Of a stretch of DNA of 64,000 nucleotides, positions 49,736 through 59,636 are shown in pieces; the stretch's first letter is position 1, and each line of letters begins with the position of its first letter. This stretch comes from Streptomyces profundus (lineage in GTDB: Bacteria; Actinomycetota; Actinomycetes; Streptomycetales; Streptomycetaceae), in the NCBI RefSeq assembly GCF_020740535.1, contig NZ_CP082362.1, positions 6,073,501 to 6,137,500 on the forward strand, read 5' to 3'. A model generated the notes under the pieces. That model made no database searches, was not told the DNA's origin, and saw nothing but the letters and a program-made list of their open reading frames with translations. Made by a program: the position numbers and the translations under genes.

Positions 49736-51829
49736 ATGGAGCAGGAGATCGACCCCTATGTGGCGGCCCGGCCCTCGGCCGACGGGCGCGAACTGCTGGT
49801 CACGCTGGGCTCGGGCCGGGTGGTGCGGATGCGCTGTAGCGTCCCCGTGCCCGGCGTGCTGCGGATCCGCACGGCCGACGGGGCGGCCGACGACGGGACG
49901 CCCGTGCTGGTCCCGTTGGACGACCGGCCGGCCACCCTCACCCGCACGGCGGACGGCGTGGAGATCACCGGGCCCGAGGTGCGCGCCATCTGGGACACCG
50001 GCGGCGAGGAGGGCGGCCCCGATATCGTGCAGGGCCTGCGGTTCGGCGCCTTCCGACGCTTCGCCACCCCGGACGCCGACACCGTGCCCTACCGCGCCGG
50101 CTACCGGCCGGCCGCGAACGGGCGGCCCGCCGGCTGGCTGGAGACCGTCCATCTGGCGCCCGGCGCGGCCGTCTACGGCGGCGGCGAGAGCTATCAGGGC
50201 ATCGACCTGCGCGGACGGCTCCGCCGGATGCGCAACACCGAACAGAACCGGGACGGCGGCCGTGACTCCGCCTACCTCAACATCCCGCTGCTCTGGTCCG
50301 ACGCCGGCTGGGGCCTCTTCGCGCACACCGGCGCCCAGGTGGACGCCGACGTCGGGGCCACCCACTCGGAGGCCGGCTGTATCCGGATCGACGGCGAGGA
50401 CCTGGACCTGTTCCTGATCAACGGGGACGCCCCCACCATCCTCGCCCGCTATCTGGCGCTGACAGGGCGTCCCCGCACGCTGCCCGACTGGGCCTTCGGC
50501 GTGTGGATGAGCCGCTCCTCCTACTTCACCGCCGACGAGGTCGTGGAGACCGTCGACGAACTGCTCAGGGCCGGCTGCCCGGTCGACGTGATCCATGTCG
50601 ACGAATGGCTCGACGAGTCCGTCCTCGCCGACGCGGCCTGGTACACCGAGGCCGACCGCGCCCGCTTCCCCGAGGGCTGGGCCCACCGCCTCGCCGAACG
50701 CGGGGTGCGGCTGAGCCTGTGGATCAACCCCTACATCAAACGGGACAGCCCGCTGGGCGACGAGCTGGCCGCACGCGGCTATCTGGTCCAGGACGGCGAA
50801 GGCCGGCCGGCCGCCATCGCCGACGACCCCCGCACCTGCGCGCTGGACTTCACCCGACCGGAGGCGCGCGAATGGTGGTGCGAACGACTGGCGACGACCC
50901 TGCGCACCGAACACAACGCGGCCGTGCTCTCCGACTTCGGTGAGGAGATCCCCGACGACGCGGTCTTCGCCGACGGACACCGGGGCACCGACTGGCACAA
51001 CACCTATGGGCTGATCTACCAGGACACCGTGCACGAGGCGGGACGCCGGGCCAGGGCGGGCGACTTCGTCGCCATCTCCCGTTCCGGCACGGCCGGTTCA
51101 CAGCGCGATCCGGCGCACTGGGCCGGCGATCTGCCGTCCACCTGGACGGGGCTCGTGTCCACGCTGCGCGCGGTGCTGTCCATGTCGCTCAGCGGATGTT
51201 CAGTGGTCACCCATGACGCGGGCGGCTTCTGGACACCCGCGTCCCTGCGCAGAGCCAAGGAGCTGCGCGCCACCATGACGCCGGACGCCGTGCGCAGCGA
51301 TGTGGACCCGGAACTGTACGGGCGCTGGGCCCAGTGGGCCGCGTTCTCCCCGCTGATGCGCTTCCACGGGCTCGGCCGGCGCGAGCCCACCGCCTACCCC
51401 GAGCCGGCGCGCGGCGCGGCGATCGCCGCCTGTCGGCTCAGGCGGCGGCTGCGCCGCTATGTCGCCTCCTCCTCCGAGCGCGGCGCGGCCGACAACCTGC
51501 CGCTGATGCGCCCCATGCCGCTCGCCTACCCCGGCGTCCCCGAGGCGCGCGGCGCCGACGCGCAGTATCTGCTGGGCCCCGATGTGCTGGTCGCCCCCGT
51601 GCTGGAACCAGGCGGCCGACGGCTGCTCTGGGTGCCGGAAGGCGACTGGATCCCGCTGGTCGGCTGCCCGCCGCTGAGCGGTCCAGGATGGCACGAAGTG
51701 CGCTGCGCGGCCGACGAGTTCCCCGCCTTCGTCCGCGCGGAACGGGGCGTGCGGGCCGTCCTCGACGACGAGGACGCCGTCGAGGAGACGGTCGGGGACG
51801 CCGCCGAACGCCCCGACAGCCGCCGTTAG
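49736..51829 (+). CDS. Glycoside hydrolase family 31 (alpha-glucosidase/alpha-xylosidase-like)
   Basis: 697-residue cytosolic-looking enzyme (no signal peptide). N-terminal beta-sandwich, (beta/alpha)8 barrel with LPDWAFGVWMSRSSYFTADEVVETVDELLRAGCPVDVIHVDEWL, catalytic nucleophile D400 in VLSDFGEEIPDD and acid/base D465 in HWAGDLPSTW, then distal LGPDVLVAPVLEPGGRRLLWVPEGDW. The pattern resembles YicI-type alpha-xylosidases. Hydrolyses alpha-linked glycosides. Preceded by a consensus SigB-type promoter, so probably stress-induced, e.g. for glycogen or trehalose-related turnover (inference). Confidence 0.9.
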   Translation: MEQEIDPYVAARPSADGRELLVTLGSGRVVRMRCSVPVPGVLRIRTADGAADDGTPVLVPLDDRPATLTRTADGVEITGPEVRAIWDTGGEEGGPDIVQGLRFGAFRRFATPDADTVPYRAGYRPAANGRPAGWLETVHLAPGAAVYGGGESYQGIDLRGRLRRMRNTEQNRDGGRDSAYLNIPLLWSDAGWGLFAHTGAQVDADVGATHSEAGCIRIDGEDLDLFLINGDAPTILARYLALTGRPRTLPDWAFGVWMSRSSYFTADEVVETVDELLRAGCPVDVIHVDEWLDESVLADAAWYTEADRARFPEGWAHRLAERGVRLSLWINPYIKRDSPLGDELAARGYLVQDGEGRPAAIADDPRTCALDFTRPEAREWWCERLATTLRTEHNAAVLSDFGEEIPDDAVFADGHRGTDWHNTYGLIYQDTVHEAGRRARAGDFVAISRSGTAGSQRDPAHWAGDLPSTWTGLVSTLRAVLSMSLSGCSVVTHDAGGFWTPASLRRAKELRATMTPDAVRSDVDPELYGRWAQWAAFSPLMRFHGLGRREPTAYPEPARGAAIAACRLRRRLRRYVASSSERGAADNLPLMRPMPLAYPGVPEARGADAQYLLGPDVLVAPVLEPGGRRLLWVPEGDWIPLVGCPPLSGPGWHEVRCAADEFPAFVRAERGVRAVLDDEDAVEETVGDAAERPDSRR

Positions 51830-51845
51830 TCGCCGTTGGTCGCCG

Positions 51846-52847
51846 TCAGTCCCCTGGCTTGTCCGGTTGGCCGCGGAAGGCCGACAGGATCTCGTCGGCG
51901 GCCAGCGTCGGCGTCAACGTCCCGTCCCGCACCCGCCGTTCGAGCGTCGGGGACAGCTCGCGCACCGCGGGGTGCTGGTGCAGCTCGCCGAGCAGCTGGT
52001 CCCTGACCATGTTCCACGTCCACCGCACCCGCTGGTCGTCCCGCTTCGCCGCCAGCCGGCCGTGCGTCTCCAGGGTGTCCCGATGCTGCCTGACGCGCTC
52101 CCAGATCTTGTCGAGCCCGGTCTCCTCGCGCGCGCTACAGGAGAGCACCGGCGGCGTCCAGATCGCGTCCACCGGCTGCATCATCCGGAGCGCGCCGCGC
52201 AACTCCCGCGCCGCGCCCCGAGCGTCCCGCTCGTGCGGACCGTCCGCCTTGTTGACGGCGAGCACGTCCGCCAGCTCCAACACGCCCTTCTTGATGCCCT
52301 GGAGCTGGTCCCCTGTTCTGGCGAGCGTCAACAGCAGGAAGGTGTCGACCATGTCGGCGACCGCCGTCTCCGACTGGCCGACGCCCACCGTCTCCACCAG
52401 CACGACGTCATGCCCCGCCGCCTCCATCACGACGATGGCCTCCTGGGTGGCCTTGGCCACCCCGCCCAGCGTGCCCGCGCTCGGCGAGGGACGGACGAAC
52501 GCGTGGGGATCGACGGCGAGCCGCTCCATCCGGGTCTTGTCGCCCAGGATGGAGCCGCCGGTGCGCGTCGACGACGGGTCGACGGCCAGCACGGCGACCC
52601 GGTGCCCCTCACTGGTGAGCAGGGTGCCGAAGGCGTCGATGAAGGTGGACTTCCCGACGCCGGGCACCCCGCTGACCCCGATCCGGTGCGCCTTGCCCGC
52701 GTGCGGCAGCAACTCCAGCAGCAACTGCTGCGCGAGCACCCGGTGGGCGGGCTTGCGGGACTCGATGAGGGTGATGGCACGCGCCACCCAGGAGCGGGTG
52801 CCGGCCAGCACCCCCTCGGTGTACGTGGCGAGGTCGGGAGCCGTCAC
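51846..52847 (-). CDS. meaB: Methylmalonyl-CoA mutase-associated GTPase MeaB
   Basis: 333-residue G3E-family GTPase that protects and reactivates the B12-dependent mutase. P-loop [63 protein letters not shown], and guanine-specificity NKAD. GTG 52847 overlaps the mutase stop (GTGA); the frame runs on to 52898. Third gene of the mutase operon. Confidence 0.94.
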   Translation of the reverse strand: MTAPDLATYTEGVLAGTRSWVARAITLIESRKPAHRVLAQQLLLELLPHAGKAHRIGVSGVPGVGKSTFIDAFGTLLTSEGHRVAVLAVDPSSTRTGGSILGDKTRMERLAVDPHAFVRPSPSAGTLGGVAKATQEAIVVMEAAGHDVVLVETVGVGQSETAVADMVDTFLLLTLARTGDQLQGIKKGVLELADVLAVNKADGPHERDARGAARELRGALRMMQPVDAIWTPPVLSCSAREETGLDKIWERVRQHRDTLETHGRLAAKRDDQRVRWTWNMVRDQLLGELHQHPAVRELSPTLERRVRDGTLTPTLAADEILSAFRGQPDKPGD

Positions 52848-55036
52848 CGATCGTGCCCCAGGTTGGTCGCGAGCTGATCCAGCAGATCGATGGCGCACTC
52901 GGGGATGACCGTGCCGGGCGGGAACACGGCGGCGGCGCCCGCCTCGTGGAGCGCGGGGATGTCCCCCGGCGGGATCACGCCGCCCACCACGATGGTGATG
53001 TCCTCCCGGCCCGCCTTCGCCAACTCCTCGCGCAGCGCCGGCACCAGGATGAGGTGACCGGCGGCCAGCGAGGAGACGCCGACGACATGCACGTCGGCCT
53101 CCACCGCCTGCCGCGCGACCTCCTCCGGCGTCTGGAACAGCGGGCCGACGTCCACGTCGAAGCCGAGGTCGGCGAACGCGGTGGCGATCACCTTCTGGCC
53201 CCGGTCGTGGCCGTCCTGGCCCATCTTGGCGATGAGGATCCGGGGGCGGCGCCCCTCGGCCTCCTCGAAGGCGACGACCTGGGCCCTGGCCCGCTCGATC
53301 GTCGACGAGGAGCCTGCTTCCTGGCGGTACACCCCCGTGATGGTACGGATGTTTCCGGCATGCCGCCCGAAGACCTTCTCCAACGCGTCGGAGATCTCGC
53401 CCACCGTCGCCTGCGCGCGGGCCGCGTTCACCGCCGCCTCCAGCAGGTTGCCCCGCTCCGGGCTCTCCGCCACCCGGGTCAGCACCTCAAGCGCCTCGCC
53501 GCAGGCCACGCCGTCCCTGGTCTCGCGCAGCCGGCGCAGCTTCTCCAACTGCTGCGCGCGCACCGAGGTGTTGTCGACCTTGAGCACATCGATCTGCTCC
53601 TCGGCCGAGACCCGGTACTTGTTGATGCCGATCACCGGCTGCCGGCCCGAGTCGATCCGCGCCTGGGTGCGCGCCGCCGCCTCCTCCACCCGCAGCTTGG
53701 GGATGCCGGCGTCGATCGCCTTGGCCATGCCGCCGGCCGCCTCGATCTCCTGGATGTGGTGCCAGGAGCGGACCGCGAGATCGTGGGTCAGCCGCTCCAC
53801 ATACGAGCTGCCGCCCCACGGGTCGATGACCCGGGTGGTGCCGGACTCCTGCTGGAGCAGGATCTGGGTGTTCCGCGCGATCCTCGCCGAGAAGTCGGTG
53901 GGCAGCGCCAGCGCCTCGTCCAGCGCGTTGGTGTGCAGCGACTGGGTGTGGCCCTGGGTGGCGGCCATGGCCTCCACACAGGTGCGGGTCACGTTGTTGA
54001 ACACGTCCTGCGCCGTCAGCGACCAGCCGGAGGTCTGCGAATGGGTGCGCAGCGAGAGGGACTTCGGGTTCTTCGGATCGAACTGCCCGACCAGCTTCGC
54101 CCAGAGCAGGCGCGCCGCGCGGAGCTTCGCCACCTCCATGAAGAAGTTCATCCCGATGCCCCAGAAGAACGAGAGACGGGGCGCGAACGCGTCCACGTCC
54201 AACCCCACCGCGCGCCCGGCGCGAATGTACTCGACGCCGTCGGCCAGCGTGTAGGCCAGCTCCAGGTCGGCCGTGGCACCGGCCTCCTGGATGTGGTAGC
54301 CGGAGATGGAGATGGAGTTGTAGCGCGGCATCCGCTGCGAGGTGTACGCGAAGATGTCGGAGATGATCCGCATCGAGGGGCTCGGCGGATAGATGTAGGT
54401 GTTGCGGACCATGAACTCCTTGAGGATGTCGTTCTGGATGGTCCCCGCCAGCTTCTCCGGCGGCACCCCCTGCTCCTCGGCCGCCACGATGTACAGCGCC
54501 AGCACGGGCAGCACCGCGCCGTTCATGGTCATCGAGACGCTCATCCGGTCCAGCGGGATGCCGTCGAACAGCTGCCGCATGTCCAGGATGGAGTCGATCG
54601 CCACCCCCGCCATGCCCACATCGCCGGTGACTCGGGGGTGGTCGCTGTCGTAGCCCCGGTGCGTCGGCAGGTCGAAGGCGACCGAGAGCCCCTTCTGCCC
54701 CGCGGCCAGGTTGCGGCGGTAGAACGCGTTGGACTCCTCGGCGGTGGAGAACCCGGCGTACTGACGGATCGTCCACGGCTGGTTCACATACATCGTCGGA
54801 TAGGGGCCCCGCAGGAACGGCGCCACCCCCGGATAGGTCCGGAGGAAGTCCACGCCCTCCAGATCGTCCGCCGTGTACAGCGGCTTCACGTCGATGCCCT
54901 CCGGCGTGTGCCAGAGCAACTCCTCGGTGCTGTGCCCGGTCCGCTCCTTCACGGCCGAGCGCCAACGCTCCAACGAGCCCGGGTCGTCGGGCTCCGCGCC
55001 CAGCTCGACCGTGCTGAAATCGGGGATCACACTCAT
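52844..55036 (-). CDS. mutB: Methylmalonyl-CoA mutase, large (catalytic, B12-binding) subunit
   Basis: 730 residues, matching the family. N-terminal substrate TIM barrel ([46 protein letters not shown]) and C-terminal cobalamin domain with the DxHxxG motif ([37 protein letters not shown]). Interconverts (R)-methylmalonyl-CoA and succinyl-CoA, supplying precursors for polyketides and using propionate. ATGA overlap with the small subunit upstream. Confidence 0.96.
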   Translation of the reverse strand: MSVIPDFSTVELGAEPDDPGSLERWRSAVKERTGHSTEELLWHTPEGIDVKPLYTADDLEGVDFLRTYPGVAPFLRGPYPTMYVNQPWTIRQYAGFSTAEESNAFYRRNLAAGQKGLSVAFDLPTHRGYDSDHPRVTGDVGMAGVAIDSILDMRQLFDGIPLDRMSVSMTMNGAVLPVLALYIVAAEEQGVPPEKLAGTIQNDILKEFMVRNTYIYPPSPSMRIISDIFAYTSQRMPRYNSISISGYHIQEAGATADLELAYTLADGVEYIRAGRAVGLDVDAFAPRLSFFWGIGMNFFMEVAKLRAARLLWAKLVGQFDPKNPKSLSLRTHSQTSGWSLTAQDVFNNVTRTCVEAMAATQGHTQSLHTNALDEALALPTDFSARIARNTQILLQQESGTTRVIDPWGGSSYVERLTHDLAVRSWHHIQEIEAAGGMAKAIDAGIPKLRVEEAAARTQARIDSGRQPVIGINKYRVSAEEQIDVLKVDNTSVRAQQLEKLRRLRETRDGVACGEALEVLTRVAESPERGNLLEAAVNAARAQATVGEISDALEKVFGRHAGNIRTITGVYRQEAGSSSTIERARAQVVAFEEAEGRRPRILIAKMGQDGHDRGQKVIATAFADLGFDVDVGPLFQTPEEVARQAVEADVHVVGVSSLAAGHLILVPALREELAKAGREDITIVVGGVIPPGDIPALHEAGAAAVFPPGTVIPECAIDLLDQLATNLGHDR

Positions 55037-56904
55037 CGTCCGGCAACTCCCGTCACGTCCAGCGCCGTGGTCAGCACGGACACCGCGTCGCACTTCAGAT
55101 AGACGAACTCGTCGACGCCTTCCGGCGTCTCGGGCAGCCGCCCGGCGAGATACACCCGCGCGGCGCCCGCCTCCCGCAGCGCCAGCGCGACCTCAGCGGC
55201 CCGCTCCTCGTAGAGGGCGTCCGTGCCGCAGACACAGGCGACCGCCGCCCCGCTGGCGCGGAACGCCTCGCCCGCCGTGGCCCCGTCGACCGAGGCGGCG
55301 GGCCGCACCGGCTCGATGCCGCCGGCCTGGAACAGGTTGGCGGCGAACGTGGCCCGCGCGGTGTGCGCCGCGACCGGGCCCAGCGTGGCCAGGAAGACCT
55401 TGGGACGCTCCCCGGTCTCCGCCAGACGCGCGTCCGACCGGGCCCGCAGCGCCTCGTACGCCTCGTCCCTGCGCACCCGGGGCAGCCCGCCGCCCGGCCT
55501 GGGCGGCGCCGGCTCCCGCACCACCGGCTCCTCGGCCAGGTTGGGGAACTCGCTGACCCCGGTGACCGGTTCACGCCGGGTCGCCAGCGCCTTCGAACGC
55601 CGCTCCCAGCCGGCGGCCAGCCGATCGGCCACCAGACCCGAGCCCAAAGCGGCGGCCTGACCGCCGCTCGACTCGATCTCCTGGAACCAGGCCCACGCCG
55701 CCTCGCTGAGATCCTCCGTCAGCCGCTCCACATACCAGGAGCCACCCGCCGGATCGATCACCCGGCCCAGATGCGACTCCTCCAGCAGGATCGTCGAGGT
55801 GTTGCGGGCGATCCGGCGGGCGAAGCCGTCGGGCGCGCCGAGCGGCTCGTCGAACGGCAGCACCGTCACCGCGTCCGCACCGCCGACCCCGGCCGCCATG
55901 CTGGCGACCGTCGTCCGCAGCATGTTCACCCACGGATCCCGTCTGGTCATCATCACCCGGGACGTCACCGCGTGCTGCGCCTGCGCGCCCGCGCCCCGCG
56001 AGGCGCCGCTGGCCTGCGCCACCCGGGCCCAGAGCCGCCGCGCGGCGCGGAACTTCGCGATCGAGAGGAACTGGTCGGCGTCCGTCGCGAACCGGAACTC
56101 CAACTGCCCCAGCGCCTCGTCGACCGTGAGACCCACCGCGGTCAGCTGCCGCAGATAGGCGACGCCGGTGGCCAGCGCGCAGCCGAGCTCCTGCGCCGGC
56201 GAGCCACCCGCCTCGTGGTACGGCAGCCCGTCCACCACCAGCGCCCGCACCCCGGGGAACTTCCGGGCGGCGCGCACCGCCAGCGCGACGGCCGGCGCCA
56301 GCTCGACGGCCCGCCCGGTGGCGGCCCGCACCCCCAGCGGGTCGGCGCCCAGCCGTCCCAGCGCCTTCTCCGGCGCCACCCCGCGCTCGGCGAACAGCGC
56401 CAACAGCGCGTCCCCGGCGGCGGCGAAGTCCTCGCCGGCGTCCAGCACCACGGGGGCCAGATCGAGCAACACGCCGTCCAGCGCGGTCGGCAGCTCGGCG
56501 ATGGGCAGCGCGGCGCCGCCGACCGCGATCCACAGCGAGCTGACGCCCAGCTCCAGATCGGTCAGCAGCGCCTCGTTCAACACCGCCGGACGCGATTCGG
56601 CGTGGTACTGGCGCACATCCCAGCCGGCCAGCGCGTTGCCCTCGGCCCGCCCGCCCCGCGCGAACGGCGCGAAGCCGGGAAAGCCGGCCGGCGCCGCGTC
56701 GTTCTCCGCCGTGTACAGGGGCAGGGCGACCAGCGAGTCCTCCAGCCTGGTCGCCAGCCGCTGCTCGGCCTCCTCACCGGTGAGATCTCCGATGCCCGAC
56801 TTCTTCAGCACGCCGACCGCGAGCGACCGCCACTGCTGCCGGTCGCCGACGGGAAACTCACCGGCCAGGGATAGGCCGTCGTCGGGCTGGGCTGTCAACT
56901 CCAT
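55033..56904 (-). CDS. mutA: Methylmalonyl-CoA mutase, small subunit
   Basis: 623-residue non-catalytic partner of MutB. Same barrel plan ([73 protein letters not shown]) and a degenerate B12 domain ([22 protein letters not shown]) that lacks DxHxxG, as expected for the small chain. First gene of the mutA-mutB-meaB operon; overlaps mutB by 4 nt. ATG 56904 follows GGAAG. Confidence 0.95.
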   Translation of the reverse strand: MELTAQPDDGLSLAGEFPVGDRQQWRSLAVGVLKKSGIGDLTGEEAEQRLATRLEDSLVALPLYTAENDAAPAGFPGFAPFARGGRAEGNALAGWDVRQYHAESRPAVLNEALLTDLELGVSSLWIAVGGAALPIAELPTALDGVLLDLAPVVLDAGEDFAAAGDALLALFAERGVAPEKALGRLGADPLGVRAATGRAVELAPAVALAVRAARKFPGVRALVVDGLPYHEAGGSPAQELGCALATGVAYLRQLTAVGLTVDEALGQLEFRFATDADQFLSIAKFRAARRLWARVAQASGASRGAGAQAQHAVTSRVMMTRRDPWVNMLRTTVASMAAGVGGADAVTVLPFDEPLGAPDGFARRIARNTSTILLEESHLGRVIDPAGGSWYVERLTEDLSEAAWAWFQEIESSGGQAAALGSGLVADRLAAGWERRSKALATRREPVTGVSEFPNLAEEPVVREPAPPRPGGGLPRVRRDEAYEALRARSDARLAETGERPKVFLATLGPVAAHTARATFAANLFQAGGIEPVRPAASVDGATAGEAFRASGAAVACVCGTDALYEERAAEVALALREAGAARVYLAGRLPETPEGVDEFVYLKCDAVSVLTTALDVTGVAGR

Positions 56905-57074
56905 GACCACGCGCTTCCGCTAGGGGATCGTCCACGGGGGAACGTCCGAGGGGGAACCTCTCAAGGAAAGTCCAGAAGAACGCTTCAGGGAACTCCACAG
57001 CGGCCCTTCGGACAAAGTCTGGGGTAAGGCAGGGGGGTGGGGGCCATTCCCCCGGGGTACCGCCCCGGACGCCT

Positions 57075-57713
57075 CTAAGGGGGTGCCCGATCCACGGACG
57101 CGGGGGACACCACCCGGTCGCAGCGACCCCTGGACGCGGCCACCAGCTCGGCGTTGAGCCGGTCGTTGTCGTCCACCCAGGCGCGGGCCGCCGCCGCGTC
57201 CCTGCCGTGCCGGCGGTGCCGGGCGACCAGCCGCGCGTCACACACCGCTGCCGGCGTCTCCACGTACCACAGCTCGTCGATATGGGCCCTGGCCGACCGC
57301 CACCCCGGCGCGTCCAGGGCGAGGTAGTTCCCCTCGGTGACGATCAGCCCGGCCGTCGGCGACACCACATGGCGCGCCGCCACCGGCTCGTCCAACGCGC
57401 GGTCGAAATCCGGCACATACACCACCTCCCGGCCCACCGCCGCCACCAGCCGGGCCAGCAACGCGGCATAGCCCAAAGCGTCGAAACTGGGCTCCGACCC
57501 CTTCCGGGACCGCAGCCCCAACCGGTCGAGCTGGGCGTTGGAGAGATGGAAACCGTCCAGCGGCACATAGGCGGCGGCGCCGCCGAGCGCCCGCACCAGC
57601 GATCTGGCCAGCGTGGACTTCCCCGCGCCTGGCGGGCCCGCCAGGCCCAGCACGGCACGGCCGACGGGGGGCAACAGCGCCCTGGCGTCGTCGGCCAACG
57701 AGGTGGAGTCCAT
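57075..57713 (-). CDS. Nucleoside/nucleotide kinase family P-loop protein
   Basis: 212-residue uridine-kinase/phosphoribulokinase-fold protein: Walker A GLAGPPGAGKSTLARSL, AYVPLDGFHLSNAQLDRLGLRSRKG (substrate loop), VVYVPDFDRALDEPV, LIVTEGNYLALD, and a lid RLVARHRRHGRDAAAARAWVDDNDRLNAEL. Similar to small kinases such as FrcK/YggC that phosphorylate sugars or nucleosides. 171 nt downstream of the mutA promoter region on the same strand; not obviously linked. Confidence 0.88.
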   Translation of the reverse strand: MDSTSLADDARALLPPVGRAVLGLAGPPGAGKSTLARSLVRALGGAAAYVPLDGFHLSNAQLDRLGLRSRKGSEPSFDALGYAALLARLVAAVGREVVYVPDFDRALDEPVAARHVVSPTAGLIVTEGNYLALDAPGWRSARAHIDELWYVETPAAVCDARLVARHRRHGRDAAAARAWVDDNDRLNAELVAASRGRCDRVVSPASVDRAPP

Positions 57714-57745
57714 GCCTCTCAGCGTAGGTTAACGGCGGTTCGCCG

Positions 57746-58768
57746 TCAGCGGCGCGTGGGTGGCAGCCGGGCCTCGCCCGGCGCGCGATCCTGGCGCAGT
57801 CCACGCCAGGAGGGCTGCCGTAGCCGCCCCTCCCTCGTCCAGGCCCGGAACGCCACCTCGCCCACCAGGCTCGGCGCCACCCACCGCGCCAGCCGCGCCC
57901 GCTCCCTCGGCACCGGCTCGTCGAACGGCGGCCGATCCCTGGCCAGCCCGCCGAGCCGGGTGCGCAGATCCGCCAGCACCGCCTCGCTGAACCCGCTCCC
58001 CACATGGCCGATATAGCGCAGCCGGCCCGCGTCGTCATGCGCGCCCACCAGCAGGGAACCCACCGTCCCCGCGCGCCGGCCGCCCCCGGGCTGCCAGCCG
58101 CCGACCACCACCTCCAACGTCTTCACCAGCGGCGTCTTCACCCAGCGCGGGGAGCGCCCGCCCGGTTGGTAGGGCGAGTCCAGACGCTTGGCCATCAGCC
58201 CTTCGAGGCCGTGCCGCTCGGCGATCCCCAGCAGCTGGGCCGGGTCCGCCGCCGGGCCCGCGTAGTAGGGCGGGACCGCCACCCGCCCTGACGGGTCAGG
58301 GGGCAACCCCTCCAGCAGGGCGCGCCGACGCCGGTAGGGCTCGGCCAGCAGCCGCTCCCCGGCCAACAGCAGCAGGTCGAAGGCGAAGAAGGTCACCGGG
58401 ATCTCGGCCAGCAGCGCGGCGGACGGATGCCGGCGCTGGTGCCGCCGCTGCAACCGGCCGAAGTCGGGCCCGCCGTCCGCGCCGAGAACCACGATCTCGC
58501 CGTCCAGCACCGCCGAACGCCCGGCCAGCAGCTCGGGGGCGAGCCGGCCGACCTCCGGGTAGGTCGGGGTGAGGTCGTTCCCGTTCCTGCTGGTCAGCCG
58601 CACGGTGCCATCGGGCGCCGCCCGCAGGCAGCAGCGGTAGCCGTCCCACTTCCACTCGTAGCCCCAGGCCCCGCTGGGCGGTGGCCCGTCCACCGCCAGC
58701 ATCGGCGCCACCGCGTCGGGCACCCGGCCCGCCCCGTCCCCCGCGTCCCCCGTCTGGTTTCGTCGCAC
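57746..58768 (-). CDS. ATP-dependent DNA ligase (stand-alone LigC-type)
   Basis: 340-residue ligase. Adenylation domain with motif I YEWKWDGYRCCLRA (active Lys), motif III SAVLDGEIVVLG, IV FFAFDLLLLAGE, V LEGLMAKRLDSPYQPGGRSPRWVKTPLVKTLEVVVGGWQPG, and a C-terminal OB domain. No polymerase or nuclease domain, unlike LigD; no Ku gene is present. Its likely role is DNA repair alongside the main NAD-dependent ligase. Ends 32 nt after the start of the kinase gene upstream region, i.e. tandem with it. Confidence 0.9.
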   Translation of the reverse strand: MRRNQTGDAGDGAGRVPDAVAPMLAVDGPPPSGAWGYEWKWDGYRCCLRAAPDGTVRLTSRNGNDLTPTYPEVGRLAPELLAGRSAVLDGEIVVLGADGGPDFGRLQRRHQRRHPSAALLAEIPVTFFAFDLLLLAGERLLAEPYRRRRALLEGLPPDPSGRVAVPPYYAGPAADPAQLLGIAERHGLEGLMAKRLDSPYQPGGRSPRWVKTPLVKTLEVVVGGWQPGGGRRAGTVGSLLVGAHDDAGRLRYIGHVGSGFSEAVLADLRTRLGGLARDRPPFDEPVPRERARLARWVAPSLVGEVAFRAWTREGRLRQPSWRGLRQDRAPGEARLPPTRR

Positions 58769-58954
58769 CCGCCCAGTACACGCGGCGCGCCCCGCCGGGA
58801 CGGGGACCCGCAGGGGCGCGCCGGGCCAGGTGCCCCGGGCGGACGCCGGCGCCCGCCGGTGGTGCGGGGGGCCGGTCCTGAGCGCACCCGTCGGCAGGGC
58901 GGCGCCCCTGAGGCCAACGGGCCTCGGGGGCGCGCACCGTGTGTCCGTGCCGGG

Positions 58955-59458
58955 TCAGTCGATGGGCGTCCAGGTGAAGTCGACCTGGTCGCCGGCGGCG
59001 ATCTGGAACTGGCAGCCGCCGACCGGGGTGGCCACCCCGTTGACCTCGATCAGCCAGAAGTCGTCGGCGGTCTGGGTGTGTCCGTCGATCGTGGTCACCA
59101 GATAGTCGTCGAAGGAGGCGTACCAGACGCCGTCCCAGTCGAAGCCGCCCAGCGCGGCGGCGTCGTCCAGGGCGGCGGTCGGGGTGGCGCCCGGGGTCGG
59201 GTTCGCCCCGTTGTTGGTGCCGTCACAGGGGTGTGCGCCGCCGCTCGGCGGGTTGACGGTGTGGCCGTCGGTGGTGATCTCGTCGTCGAAGATCACCCCG
59301 TTCGGGCCGGTCACGGTGAAGTCGACGGTGACCGGGGCCGCCGCCTCGACCCCGCCGTCGGCCTGGGCGCTGGGGATGGTGGCCAGCAGGGCGAGGCCGA
59401 GCGCGGCGGTGGCGGTGACGGCTCGTCTGCGCAGAGTGGTCATCGTGGTGCTGGACAT
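58955..59458 (-). CDS. Secreted DUF4430 protein (transcobalamin-like beta domain)
   Basis: 167 residues; signal peptide RRRAVTATAALGLALLATIPSAQA. Mature part VDFTVTGPNGVIFDDEITTDGH, ALGGFDWDGVWYASFDDYLVTTIDGHTQTADDFWLIEVNGVATPVGGCQFQIAAGDQVDFTWTP: the DUF4430 fold, which is the C-terminal beta domain of human intrinsic factor and transcobalamin that closes over bound B12. It follows the prenyltransferase-fold gene by 178 nt on the same strand and is under the same cobalamin riboswitch if no terminator intervenes. GAGGAG lies 6 nt before ATG. Predicted to bind cobalamin or a corrinoid outside the membrane (inference). Confidence 0.85.
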   Translation of the reverse strand: MSSTTMTTLRRRAVTATAALGLALLATIPSAQADGGVEAAAPVTVDFTVTGPNGVIFDDEITTDGHTVNPPSGGAHPCDGTNNGANPTPGATPTAALDDAAALGGFDWDGVWYASFDDYLVTTIDGHTQTADDFWLIEVNGVATPVGGCQFQIAAGDQVDFTWTPID

Positions 59459-59560
59459 GGCGATCTCCTCGGTGAGCGGTGGGAGTTGCTGTCACTTCAG
59501 GTGGTGCGGTGGTGCGGTTCTGGGGGCACGAGGGCAGGGGGGCACGACCGGCCGGCCGCG

Positions 59561-59620
59561 CGGGCCTCGGGAGGCCCGGCGGTCGGTCGGGTGCCTGGTC
59601 GGGTGCTTGGTCGGGTGGGG
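59561..59620. repeat. Hairpin and 12-nt tandem repeats between the two cobalamin-regulated genes
   Basis: CGGGCCTC-GG-GAGGCCCG (59561-59578) is an 8-bp hairpin. Next to it (59585-59620) three 12-nt units GGTCGGGTGCCT-like are repeated in tandem. The hairpin could attenuate transcription into the DUF4430 gene. Confidence 0.6.
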
Positions 59621-59636
59621 ACGGTGTGGCGGCCGG

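Noticed and set aside
57055..57060. GGGTAC as another SigB-type -10 box
   Set aside because: On the plus strand no gene follows; it is part of a GC-rich inverted segment between minus-strand genes.
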